From Rickettsia endosymbiont of Ceutorhynchus obstrictus (GTDB lineage Bacteria; Pseudomonadota; Alphaproteobacteria; Rickettsiales; Rickettsiaceae), in contig NZ_OZ032162.1 in the NCBI RefSeq assembly GCF_964026565.1, forward strand, positions 1,426,001-1,490,000: a stretch of 64,000 nt of DNA, written 5' to 3'. Positions 43,274 through 51,651 of the stretch are shown here, piece by piece; position 1 is the stretch's first letter, and every line of letters starts with the position of its first letter. The notes beneath the pieces are model-generated. The model ran no database searches, had not been told where the DNA came from, and was given only the letters and a program-made list of their open reading frames with translations. A program made the position numbers and the translations under genes.

Positions 43274-46200
43274 ATGCTATTATCTGAAATTTGTATAAAA
43301 CGTCCTGTATTTGCAACGGTCTTAAGCCTGATTATCGTAACACTCGGAGCAGTATTTTTTACTAAATTACAAATTAGAGGTACACCTGACATTTCAGTAC
43401 CCATTATTAACGTAACGGCTCTTTACCCGGGAGCCGATGCTTTATATATGGAAAAAGAAATTACCACCCGCATTGAAAAAGCTTTAAAGACGGTAAAAAA
43501 CCTTGATTTTACAACCTCCCAAAGCTCAACCGGTCAAACTAATATAACTTTGTCTTTTTTGTTATCTACCGATATTGAGGTAGCTCTAAATGACGTACGC
43601 TCCAAAGTCTCCGACATAACTTATATGTTTCCTAAAGATATGAAAGCACCGTCGGTAGCAAAGCTTGATGCCGATAGTTTTCCGAGTCTTTTTTTAAGCA
43701 TTGAAAGTAATCAATATAATGATTTAGAATTAACAAAAATTGTTGAAGATAGTTTGCAGACTCCTTTAGATAAGCTTGAAACGGTCGGACAATCAAATAT
43801 ATACGGCGGATATGATTATGTAATGAAAATAGAACCTGATCCTAAAAAATTATATCAGTATAAAATTTCTCCGTTAGAAATTGAAGCAGCCATTACTGAG
43901 CAAAATAAGGATTATCCGGCGGGAACAATCAAAACGGGTATCAATAATTTTATAGTAACTCTTGCAGGGTCTTTAACAAAACCGGAAGAATTCGGTAATA
44001 TTATACTAAAAGCCAGAGACGGCGGAATAATAAAATTAAGGGATGTAGCAAAAGTATATTTAGGTGCTCCCGATCAAGACGTTATTTTTAGATATAACGG
44101 CAAAAGCTCTATTGCTCTTGGGCTTATAAAAGAATCAAAAGCTAATATTATAGATTTATCAAATGAGGTGAGAAGTGTTTTAGATCAAATTAAAGCATCA
44201 TTGCCGAGCGGTATAAATATCAGCATTGCCTATGACGGGGCAACACCGGTCAACGCCTCGGTCTATGCGGTGTTTAATACTATTTTTGAAGCTTTAATAT
44301 TAGTAATTTTGGTTACTTATTTATTCCTGGCATCAGCTAGAATTACTTTAATTCCCTTTGTAACGATTCCGGTGTCGTTAATCGGTACTTTTAGCGTTAT
44401 GTATGCAATGGGCTTTTCCATTAATATTTTTACTCTTCTAGCGATGATTTTAGCTATCGGGTTAGTAGTCGACGATGCAATCGTCATGCTTGAAAATATT
44501 TTTAGATATAACGAAATGGGGCATCCTTCAATGGAGGCAGCTTTTCTTGCTTCCAAGGAAATCGGTTTTGCTATTATCGCCATGACTATTACCCTTGCCG
44601 CCGTATTTTTACCGATCGGCTTTATCGACGGCTTTGTCGGCAAATTATTTATCGAATTTGCTTGGACTTTAGCATTTTGCGTTTTACTCTCAGGCTTTGT
44701 CGCACTAACGTTAACACCGATGATGGCAAGCCGCATGATCAAAAAACATGATAAGCCGCTACCGAAATTTTTAGCTAAATTTAATGAAATTCTGCAGCTT
44801 GTGCAAAGTAAATATCTTTATTATTTAAATCTTACCTTTGATAATAAAAAGAAATTTTCTCTTATTATTGCTTTATCTTTCATAGTGCTAATAATCAGCT
44901 CTAAATTTGTACAAAAAGTTTTTGTTCCGCAAGAAGATGACGGATTTTTGCAGCTTTCTTTTACCGGACCTGAAGGGTCGAGTATTGAACACTCGACAGC
45001 AATAGTTATGGAAGCCGAAAAAATCCTAGAAAATTACAGAGAAATACTCGGTTACTTAATGGTAATCGGCGGAAATGGCAGCGATAGCGTTTTTGCTTAT
45101 GTTCCCCTTAAAGACTGGAGTGAAAGAGCGCGTTCACAAGAAGCTATTAAAAATAAGCTTAACGAACAATTCGCACAAATAGCCGGTATGTCAATTTTTG
45201 TTATGGATCCCCGTTCCATGATTAGTAATAATGCTCAAAGCCCGATCGAATTTACTTTGCAAACAACGCTTGAATATGACGATTTAGATAAATTATCCGA
45301 TAAATTTGTCGATTTGATGAAAGCAAATCCTGTATTTTCTAACGTAAATAGGGATTTGCAGTCCGCAATGCCGACGATTAATATCGATATTGATCGTGAT
45401 AAGGCGTATTTATACGGGATGAGCATGGGTAATATAGGAAGAACCGTACAATATTTACTTGCCGGTCAGCAAATCGGCGATTTTAGAATGGGCAACGATC
45501 TATATAATGTCGTATTACAATATAATTTAAAAGATCGTAGCAATGTTAATGACTTTAGTAAAATTCTAATTCCGGCAAAAAATAATACTATGCTACCGCT
45601 TGGAGTAATTGCCGAGATGACGGAAAAAGTATCGGTAAAATCATACGGTCATTATAATAATTCAAAAGCGGTTACTATCTCCTCGGATTTAGCACCTAAT
45701 AAGAAAATCAGCGACGCGATAAAAGAAATTAATAATATAAGCGACAAGCTACTCGATCCTAACACGACGATACTTGAATATATAGGCGAAATTAAACAAA
45801 TGAGTGAATCGGATAGTAATATGCTTATGACTTTCTTATTTGCGCTAATATTTATTTATTTAGTACTCTCCGCACAATTTGAAAGCTTTATTGATCCTTT
45901 GTTAATATTGCTTGCCGTGCCTTTCTCGATAACAGGGGGAGTATTAACTCTTTGGATATGCGGCAATAGCCTTAATATGTATAGTAATATCGGGCTTATT
46001 ACTTTGGTCGGATTGGTTACTAAAAATTCTATTATGATAGTAGAATTCGCAAATCAGCTAAAAGAAAAAGGAGCGAATGTAAGGGAGGCGATAGTTAAAT
46101 CCTGTAGCCTCCGACTGCGACCGATATTAATGACGACACTTGCCTCAATAGTAGGTACGCTGCCGCTAGTCTTTGCTTCCGGCGCAGGTGCCGCCGCCCG

Positions 46201-46300
46201 TAACTCTATCGGTCTGGTAATAGTCGGAGGTATGAGCATAGGGACTATATTTACTATTTTCGTTATTCCCGTAATATATCAAACCTTTAAACGGGATTAG
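43274..46300 (+). CDS. RND efflux pump inner-membrane protein (AcrB/HAE1-like)
   Basis: The 1008-residue protein begins MLLSEICIKRPVFATVLSLI, typical of RND pumps, and has two halves with about six membrane helices each and two large periplasmic loops. GLVVDDAIVMLEN in TM4 carries the paired Asp of the proton relay, and LRPILMTTLASIVGTLPL lies in TM10-11. It is likely a proton-driven drug or metabolite exporter. The usual adaptor (acrA) and outer-membrane partner are not adjacent. Length is slightly below 1030-1050. Confidence 0.9.
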   Translation: MLLSEICIKRPVFATVLSLIIVTLGAVFFTKLQIRGTPDISVPIINVTALYPGADALYMEKEITTRIEKALKTVKNLDFTTSQSSTGQTNITLSFLLSTDIEVALNDVRSKVSDITYMFPKDMKAPSVAKLDADSFPSLFLSIESNQYNDLELTKIVEDSLQTPLDKLETVGQSNIYGGYDYVMKIEPDPKKLYQYKISPLEIEAAITEQNKDYPAGTIKTGINNFIVTLAGSLTKPEEFGNIILKARDGGIIKLRDVAKVYLGAPDQDVIFRYNGKSSIALGLIKESKANIIDLSNEVRSVLDQIKASLPSGINISIAYDGATPVNASVYAVFNTIFEALILVILVTYLFLASARITLIPFVTIPVSLIGTFSVMYAMGFSINIFTLLAMILAIGLVVDDAIVMLENIFRYNEMGHPSMEAAFLASKEIGFAIIAMTITLAAVFLPIGFIDGFVGKLFIEFAWTLAFCVLLSGFVALTLTPMMASRMIKKHDKPLPKFLAKFNEILQLVQSKYLYYLNLTFDNKKKFSLIIALSFIVLIISSKFVQKVFVPQEDDGFLQLSFTGPEGSSIEHSTAIVMEAEKILENYREILGYLMVIGGNGSDSVFAYVPLKDWSERARSQEAIKNKLNEQFAQIAGMSIFVMDPRSMISNNAQSPIEFTLQTTLEYDDLDKLSDKFVDLMKANPVFSNVNRDLQSAMPTINIDIDRDKAYLYGMSMGNIGRTVQYLLAGQQIGDFRMGNDLYNVVLQYNLKDRSNVNDFSKILIPAKNNTMLPLGVIAEMTEKVSVKSYGHYNNSKAVTISSDLAPNKKISDAIKEINNISDKLLDPNTTILEYIGEIKQMSESDSNMLMTFLFALIFIYLVLSAQFESFIDPLLILLAVPFSITGGVLTLWICGNSLNMYSNIGLITLVGLVTKNSIMIVEFANQLKEKGANVREAIVKSCSLRLRPILMTTLASIVGTLPLVFASGAGAAARNSIGLVIVGGMSIGTIFTIFVIPVIYQTFKRD

Positions 46301-46776
46301 TTGCTTTCAGTGTATGAAAATCAGGTTAACGAGGCCCAATGCCCCGCGTGGATGGTTAAAATCGCTTAAAACTTGTCATACCGTGGCTTGACCCACTACT
46401 GTACGAACGTTTAAATAAAGAGGTAAAAATTCTGTCATTCCGTGGCTACGACCACGGAATCCAGCTTATAATATCATAAAAAGATTCTAAAATAAGTCTA
46501 ATATGGCGTTATTTTCCTGGATGCCGTGATCAAGTCACGGCATGACACAGCCTTTTTTCAACGTTCGTACACTAGTGGGCTTGACCACGGTATCCAAAAA
46601 AAATCTTAGTAAAAAACTGGATGCCGTGGGAGGGGCCTCGGCATGACACCGAATTGCTTTGCGAAAATATTGAGCCATGCAACAACACCTCAATTCGATT
46701 CAAAAGCAATTTATTACTTTAAATTATTAATAGAAAATGTTATAAAGATTGATCTAATAAATTTGGATTAATTTTT
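46301..46776. other. repeat region holding family C copy 7
   Basis: A palindromic repeat interrupted by a family C element (46393-46578) and a family E end (near 46674) fills this gap. About 90 AT-rich bases precede the downstream GTG. Confidence 0.65.
46393..46578. mobile_element. family C MITE-like element, copy 7
   Basis: Flanked by GCTTGAC at 46386-46392 and 46579-46585. The right end reads cactagtgg rather than cagtagtgg, the same change seen in the variant at 51395. Confidence 0.86.
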
Positions 46777-47517
46777 GTGGAAGATATCAATTGCTGGGAA
46801 GAAAAGTTTGAGATGTGCGGTTATACCGCAAGGCTATTAGATAAGGTTACTTCTTTAAACAAATTAGTACAATATCCTATAGACATCAGAGAAATTAAAA
46901 AGGGCGTTTACTACGCGCGGAAATATCACGGTAGTCAAATGCGCCAATCAGGTGACCCGTATTACTCCCATCCGATAGAGGTGGCGTATATGGTGGCTAA
47001 ATATAGCAGTTTGCAAAAACAAGAATTTTTTAGAACAGATATGATTGTTACTGCATTGCTTCACGATACTATCGAGGATACTGAATTTACTAAAGCTATG
47101 ATTACAAATATCTTTGGGTGTAAAATTGCTTGTCAAGTAGAAGATTTAACTAGAATTAAGCTAGATAAAAAAATCAGCTCTGCAGAAATGGTCAACTCTT
47201 TATTGTTACAAAATAATAAAGATATGTTATTTATTAAATTATTTGATCGTCTTCATAACATGCAAACGATCGGGGCTAAGTCCCCTGAAAAAATGAAAAA
47301 GATAATGTTAGAAACTCTAAGTGTATTCATCACTCTTAGTATGTATCTCGGAATGCCACAAATAAAAGAGGAATTAATAGAACTTTATTCAAAAGCAACT
47401 CCTACTTTAAAGGATGATCAACAATTTCCTTGTAAGGATAATTTTCTGCATTCTTTTCTAACCGCTCAAAGTGCAGTATCCCGAATCCGTAACCTATACT
47501 TACAGGAATCACAATAA
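46777..47517 (+). CDS. SpoT-type HD hydrolase domain, free-standing fragment
   Basis: The 246-residue protein matches the N-terminal (p)ppGpp hydrolase domain of SpoT: YARKYHGSQMRQSGDPYYSHP, the metal motif LLHDTIEDT, and LFDRLHNMQTIGAKSPEK. The synthetase domain and C-terminal regulatory domains are missing. The start is GTG 46777 with a weak site. Its last 116 bp overlap the 3' end of the convergent MFS gene, which may mean a truncated tail. It complements the synthetase fragment at 17143. Confidence 0.84.
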   Translation: MEDINCWEEKFEMCGYTARLLDKVTSLNKLVQYPIDIREIKKGVYYARKYHGSQMRQSGDPYYSHPIEVAYMVAKYSSLQKQEFFRTDMIVTALLHDTIEDTEFTKAMITNIFGCKIACQVEDLTRIKLDKKISSAEMVNSLLLQNNKDMLFIKLFDRLHNMQTIGAKSPEKMKKIMLETLSVFITLSMYLGMPQIKEELIELYSKATPTLKDDQQFPCKDNFLHSFLTAQSAVSRIRNLYLQESQ

Positions 47518-48760
47518 CTAATATTCCCCAATGACCAAAATAATCTACTAAATAGATAAGACCAAAAGAAGTAATTAGATACACTAAAGCCCGAGATAAA
47601 GCATATAAAAAACTTGAATAAGTGAATCGTTTAAAAACTGGGAAATGTTTAAAGAAAATAGGAGCAGCTGGCGCATCTCCTAAACCAAAGACAATTATAA
47701 TTGATTGTAGCAAAAGCAATTCCCCAGGAGTTCTAAGGTAACTCAGCAAACAAGGAGTCATTATAGTAAATAATGAAAACACTACCAAGCACGTTCTAAG
47801 GATTTTTAAAGGATGTACTATAGTACTTAAATAACACCTTAGAATTAATCCTCCAACTACTTGTATTAAAGATACAATAAAATTATGGTTTATAATTTCT
47901 TCAGCACTATAATTAAAAGAATTCTTTAGAATATTGCTGCAATATACGTATACAAAAAAAAATGTTACCGGCCATGCGCACTGAATTAAAAAATATGCTA
48001 AGCTAGTTTTCCAATTAACTTTTTCTTTCCACAGTAGATCATTTTCAAGTATTTTTATATTTACTTTCGCTTTACTAAAGCTATTTTGAACTTGCCGTTT
48101 TGCATCTATAAAATCTTGCGTTTCTCGCAAACGATTTCTCGCATAACCTCCAGTTATTGCAATTCCCGCTCCGATAAAAAAAGCTATTCGCCAACTAACT
48201 CCAAAATTAGTAATTAGTGATGCCATACCTAAAGCAGCAACACCACCAAATGTAGCAAAAGAAGAAACTAACGATACAAAAGGATATTGTTTTTTAGGGG
48301 ATTTTATCATTTCAGTAAGGTAAAGTTCTGCACCAATTATTTCCCCTAGCGATGATACCCCTTGAACAATCCGACATAATGTAACTATTATAGTAGCGAT
48401 TAGTCCTTTTTCGGCATAAGTTGGACTAACAGCCATAACAATGCATGATATAGCCATTAAAAAACTCGTAATAACCACAGTAGATTTACGACCGATATTG
48501 TCACCTATCCAACCAAATATAAGTGCTCCAAACGGTCTAAAAACAAATGTAGAACAGAAGGCAGCAGCAGAATAAATAGCTGCAGTATGAGGATCGGCTT
48601 TAGGAAAAAATAATTCATTAAGTAGTACTGCCATATGGACATAAAGCATAAGGTCAAAATACTCTAGGAAAGTACCTATGGATAGTAACCCGATAGCTTC
48701 CTTTTGTTGTCTAGTTAAACTCTTTTGTTCTACTTCATAGCCTAACATTTTTTGCAACAT
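47402..48760 (-). CDS. MFS transporter, metabolite:H+ symporter family (ProP-like)
   Basis: The 452-residue protein has 12 predicted helices and ProP/ShiA-family motifs: GTFLEYFDLMLYVHMAVLLN, FRPFGALIFGWIGDNIGRKS and GEIIGAELYLTE. The family moves proline, betaine, shikimate or alpha-ketoglutarate with protons; rickettsiae have many copies of it. The substrate is unknown. The C-terminus overlaps the SpoT HD fragment by 116 bp on the other strand. Confidence 0.87.
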   Translation of the reverse strand: MLQKMLGYEVEQKSLTRQQKEAIGLLSIGTFLEYFDLMLYVHMAVLLNELFFPKADPHTAAIYSAAAFCSTFVFRPFGALIFGWIGDNIGRKSTVVITSFLMAISCIVMAVSPTYAEKGLIATIIVTLCRIVQGVSSLGEIIGAELYLTEMIKSPKKQYPFVSLVSSFATFGGVAALGMASLITNFGVSWRIAFFIGAGIAITGGYARNRLRETQDFIDAKRQVQNSFSKAKVNIKILENDLLWKEKVNWKTSLAYFLIQCAWPVTFFFVYVYCSNILKNSFNYSAEEIINHNFIVSLIQVVGGLILRCYLSTIVHPLKILRTCLVVFSLFTIMTPCLLSYLRTPGELLLLQSIIIVFGLGDAPAAPIFFKHFPVFKRFTYSSFLYALSRALVYLITSFGLIYLVDYFGHWGILVIVIPVSIGYGFGILHFERLEKNAENYPYKEIVDHPLK

Positions 48761-48814
48761 TTTAATTAAATGTGCAAAGAAGTTATATTTTTTTTGTTGA
48801 AAGTCAATAAAAAA

Positions 48815-48930
48815 ATGAAGAGATTAAAGAATTTTTAGAAAAGATAAGAAGTTAATTAACCAAGCTAATAATTTAAAAAACGGCGGGCGGCATTTCTCTT
48901 AACCTTTATAGTAAGGTTGATAATAAAAAG
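48815..48930 (+). pseudogene. 5' vestige of an LRR-family paralogue
   Basis: The segment parallels 29424-29520: an ATG, a run matching ttttttagaaaag, and the exact shared core gctaataatttaaaaaacgg (48868-48889 region). Stops break the frame after about 7 codons. The rest of the gene is gone. Confidence 0.7.
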
Positions 48931-49135
48931 GCGTTGTTGCATGGCTCGAAATCCTTATAAAAAAACCCCGTCATTGCGAGGAGGGACGTAGTCCCGACGT
49001 GGCAATCCAGGAAAAAATAGCAAAAAATGTTATGAAACTTATTATTTTCTAGATTGCCGTGTTCCGCGCAAATGCTCGCAATGACGATTCCGGTAGCCAT
49101 GCAACAATGCCGCGCGGGGAATGGTATCAAACCCC

Positions 49136-49175
49136 AACTATGTATAAGTTTTAGCTTAAAAACTTATACATAGTT
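49136..49175 (-). terminator. 17-bp hairpin after tsf
   Basis: A perfect 17-bp stem (49136-49152 with 49159-49175) with a 6-base loop begins 17 bp beyond the tsf stop. There is no clear T-run on the minus strand, and the flank tagttcgcgtta is shared with the hairpin at 25027, so it may be a palindromic repeat acting as a terminator. Confidence 0.55.
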
Positions 49176-49191
49176 CGCGTTATTTAAATTA

Positions 49192-50121
49192 TTACCCTTT
49201 CACTACGGCGGCTACTTCATCGGCAAAGTTTTTTTCTTCCTGTTCTATGCCTTCACCAAGTTCGTATCTAATGAATTTTGTGATTTTAATATCGGCCCCT
49301 AATTCTTTAGCAGCATTGGCAATAACTTCGGAAACTCGAAGTTTAGTATCAAATAAAAAATTCTGCTCAAGTAATACAATCTCCGCTAAAAATTTACGTA
49401 TTCTTCCTTCTACCATTTTAGCAATTATATCGTCGGATTTACCAGCAGCTTTTGATTGCTCAAAGAATATTTTCCGCTCATGCTCTATTAAGGCAGGGTT
49501 TAAGCTTGATGCATCCAAACTTTGCGGATTGTTACCCGCGATATGAACGGCAATTTGCTTCCCTACTTCTTCTAGTCTGGCTTTATCTTTAGCAGTTGAT
49601 TCGAGTCCTACTAATACGGAAATTTTACCCAAATTTTTTGTAACTTCATTATGAACATATGAGCCGATTACTCCTGCAGATACTTTTAATATATCCATAC
49701 GACGCAAAGTTAAATTTTCGCCGATAGTAGCAACATTTTCTAAAATTTCTTCGTTAACCGACTTACCGTTTGCTAATTTAACTTCTTTTAGCTCGTCAAT
49801 ATTTTCTAGTTTTATTGCACAATCAGCAATATTTCTTACTAAATCTTGAAATTGCTCATTACGCGCAACAAAATCCGTTTCGGAATTCACCTCAACGAGT
49901 ACACCGATTAGACCATCAACTTTTACGGCAGTTAACCCTTCCGATGCAACTCTACCGATTTTTTTTGCCGCAGCAGATAAACCTTTTTGCCTTAACCAGT
50001 CAACAGCCGCTTCAAAATCACCTTTAGCTTCAATTAAAGCTTTTTTGCAATCCATCATACCGGCGCCGGTTTTTTCTCTTAATTCCTTGACGCTTGCAGC
50101 ACTTATAGTTACTTCACTCAT
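49192..50121 (-). CDS. tsf: translation elongation factor Ts
   Basis: The 309-residue protein begins with a UBA-like domain (ASVKELREKTGAGMMDCKKAL, DWLRQKGLSAAAKK) and has VEVNSETDFVARN, which contacts EF-Tu, and IAGNNPQSLDASS. EF-Ts exchanges GDP for GTP on EF-Tu. It follows rpsB as in most bacteria, but a repeat of about 170 bp separates them. Confidence 0.96.
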   Translation of the reverse strand: MSEVTISAASVKELREKTGAGMMDCKKALIEAKGDFEAAVDWLRQKGLSAAAKKIGRVASEGLTAVKVDGLIGVLVEVNSETDFVARNEQFQDLVRNIADCAIKLENIDELKEVKLANGKSVNEEILENVATIGENLTLRRMDILKVSAGVIGSYVHNEVTKNLGKISVLVGLESTAKDKARLEEVGKQIAVHIAGNNPQSLDASSLNPALIEHERKIFFEQSKAAGKSDDIIAKMVEGRIRKFLAEIVLLEQNFLFDTKLRVSEVIANAAKELGADIKITKFIRYELGEGIEQEEKNFADEVAAVVKG

Positions 50122-50182
50122 ATTTTATTTGCTCCTTTTATTTGTTCTATTTTACGTAGGGATATCATTCTAGTTCAAATGG

Positions 50183-50355
50183 AGCGTTGTTGCATGGCTC
50201 GAAATTTATAGCAAATTCCCCGATGTCATTCCGTGATTTATTCACGGAATCCAGGAAAATATATAAATAATACCATTATAAGTTACTTTTCTGGATACCG
50301 TGGACAAGCCACGGTATGACAAGCTGAGGTCTTTTTAAGAACCATGCAATAACAC
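50183..50355. repeat. family E composite repeat between rpsB and tsf
   Basis: The ends gcgttgttgcatggctc and aaccatgcaataacac bound a palindromic interior (tcattccgtgatttattcac, ccgtggacaagccacgg). It fills most of the 247-bp gap in the rpsB-tsf operon. Confidence 0.75.
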
Positions 50356-50368
50356 TGATAGCATTTAT

Positions 50369-51247
50369 TTACCCTTCCTTTTTATCCGATGTTGCCGTTA
50401 ACGCTTGTTCAAACTCGGTAGTTATCTCTTCACTTATATTTTTAGTTTGAGAGAATTTTTTAGTTGACTTTAATTTAGAAATATTTTGAGGTGCTTTACC
50501 TTTTTCCCCATGATCTTCTATAGCGCCGAGATCTACTCCTGAAGCTCTCATTGCTTCCTCAAGTCCCTGCAATGCGGCATCGGCAAATAAGCTACAATAA
50601 AGTCTAATTGATCTGATTGCATCGTCATTACCCGGAATCGGATAATCAATATTATCAGGGTTAGAATTAGTATCAACGACTGCAATAATAGGAACACCTA
50701 GCTTTACGGCTTCATTAATTGCTATATGTTCTTTGTTAGTATCGATTATTACTACTAAATCCGGTTTAGAATTAATATTCCTAATTCCGCCTAGCGAAAG
50801 AAGTAATTTATCTTTTTTGCGGCTCATATCCAATATTTCTTTTTTGGTATAACCGGCGCAAGCTTCTTCGCTTTCTAAAGTCTTTTCAAGCTTATTTAAT
50901 TTCTCTATTGAACCGGAAATAGTTTTCCAGTTAGTAAGCATTCCGCCGAGCCATCTATGATTTACGTAATATTGCCCGCATTTTTCGGCATATTCAGCTA
51001 TTATATCGCTCGCTTGAATTTTGGTACTTACAAATAATATTTTGCCGTCCTTCTTCACCGTTTCATAGATTGCATTTAGCGCAACTCCCATTAAAACAGA
51101 GGTTTGCCTTAAATCAATAACATGAACGTCATCGCGTTCTCCATAAATATAAGGAGCCATTTTAGGATTCCAGCGTGAAGTTTTGTGACCGAAATGCACG
51201 CCGGCATCAAGTAAATCTTTAATATTAACTGGTTGTATTTTCGACAT
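50369..51247 (-). CDS. rpsB: 30S ribosomal protein S2
   Basis: The 292-residue protein begins KIQPVNIKDLLDAGVHFGHK and has NHRWLGGMLTNWKTI, DLVVIIDTNKEHIA and PGNDDAIRSIRLYCSL. An extended C-terminal tail (about 45 residues, Lys/Glu/Thr-rich) makes it longer than the 241-residue E. coli S2, as common in alphaproteobacteria. It binds 16S rRNA on the small subunit. It heads the operon with tsf. Confidence 0.96.
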   Translation of the reverse strand: MSKIQPVNIKDLLDAGVHFGHKTSRWNPKMAPYIYGERDDVHVIDLRQTSVLMGVALNAIYETVKKDGKILFVSTKIQASDIIAEYAEKCGQYYVNHRWLGGMLTNWKTISGSIEKLNKLEKTLESEEACAGYTKKEILDMSRKKDKLLLSLGGIRNINSKPDLVVIIDTNKEHIAINEAVKLGVPIIAVVDTNSNPDNIDYPIPGNDDAIRSIRLYCSLFADAALQGLEEAMRASGVDLGAIEDHGEKGKAPQNISKLKSTKKFSQTKNISEEITTEFEQALTATSDKKEG

Positions 51248-51651
51248 TATAATAAATCTCCTTTAATGTTAGTTTTATACCTCCGCAAGATGTGATTCAT
51301 TTAAATAAATGAACTAACCTTAATATCTTACGTGCGAATTTTTATATTGTGTTATGCTTATAAAAGTGATGTGTCTGTCATACCGTGGCTTGACCCACTA
51401 GTGTACGAACGTTGGCTTTCAGGTTGTTTTTCCGTCATTGCGAGGAAATTTACTATAGTAAATTGACGAAGCAATCCAGTAAAAATGCTAATTTTAGCAT
51501 AATTTTATTATGTTTTATGGATTGCCACAGCCACTTCGTGGCTTCGCAATGACGATTTTGCAACGTTCGTACACTAGTGGGCTTGACCACGGTATGACAA
51601 AGGTACATAAGCCCTACCATTATATATATTTATTTCAATATTTACAAGGGT
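51248..51651. other. rpsB leader and variant family C element
   Basis: The 404-bp gap contains a variant family C element (51395-51580). The 5' leader of rpsB (51248-51360) is AT-rich and probably holds its promoter. No gene. Confidence 0.6.
51395..51580. mobile_element. variant family C element with a different interior
   Basis: The ends are ccactagtgtacgaacgtt and its inverse, flanked by GCTTGAC (51388-51394, 51581-51587). The 186-bp length matches other copies, but the interior is the tcattgcgagg ... cttcgcaatgacg type, not the tcattccgtggctacgac type. Confidence 0.85.

Larger units (their letters stand above)
48761..49191. other. gap with an LRR gene vestige and a repeat
   Basis: A fragment related to the start of the LRR gene lies at 48815-48930, followed by a family E composite (about 48931-49110) and a 17-bp hairpin (49136-49175). 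No intact gene. Confidence 0.65.
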
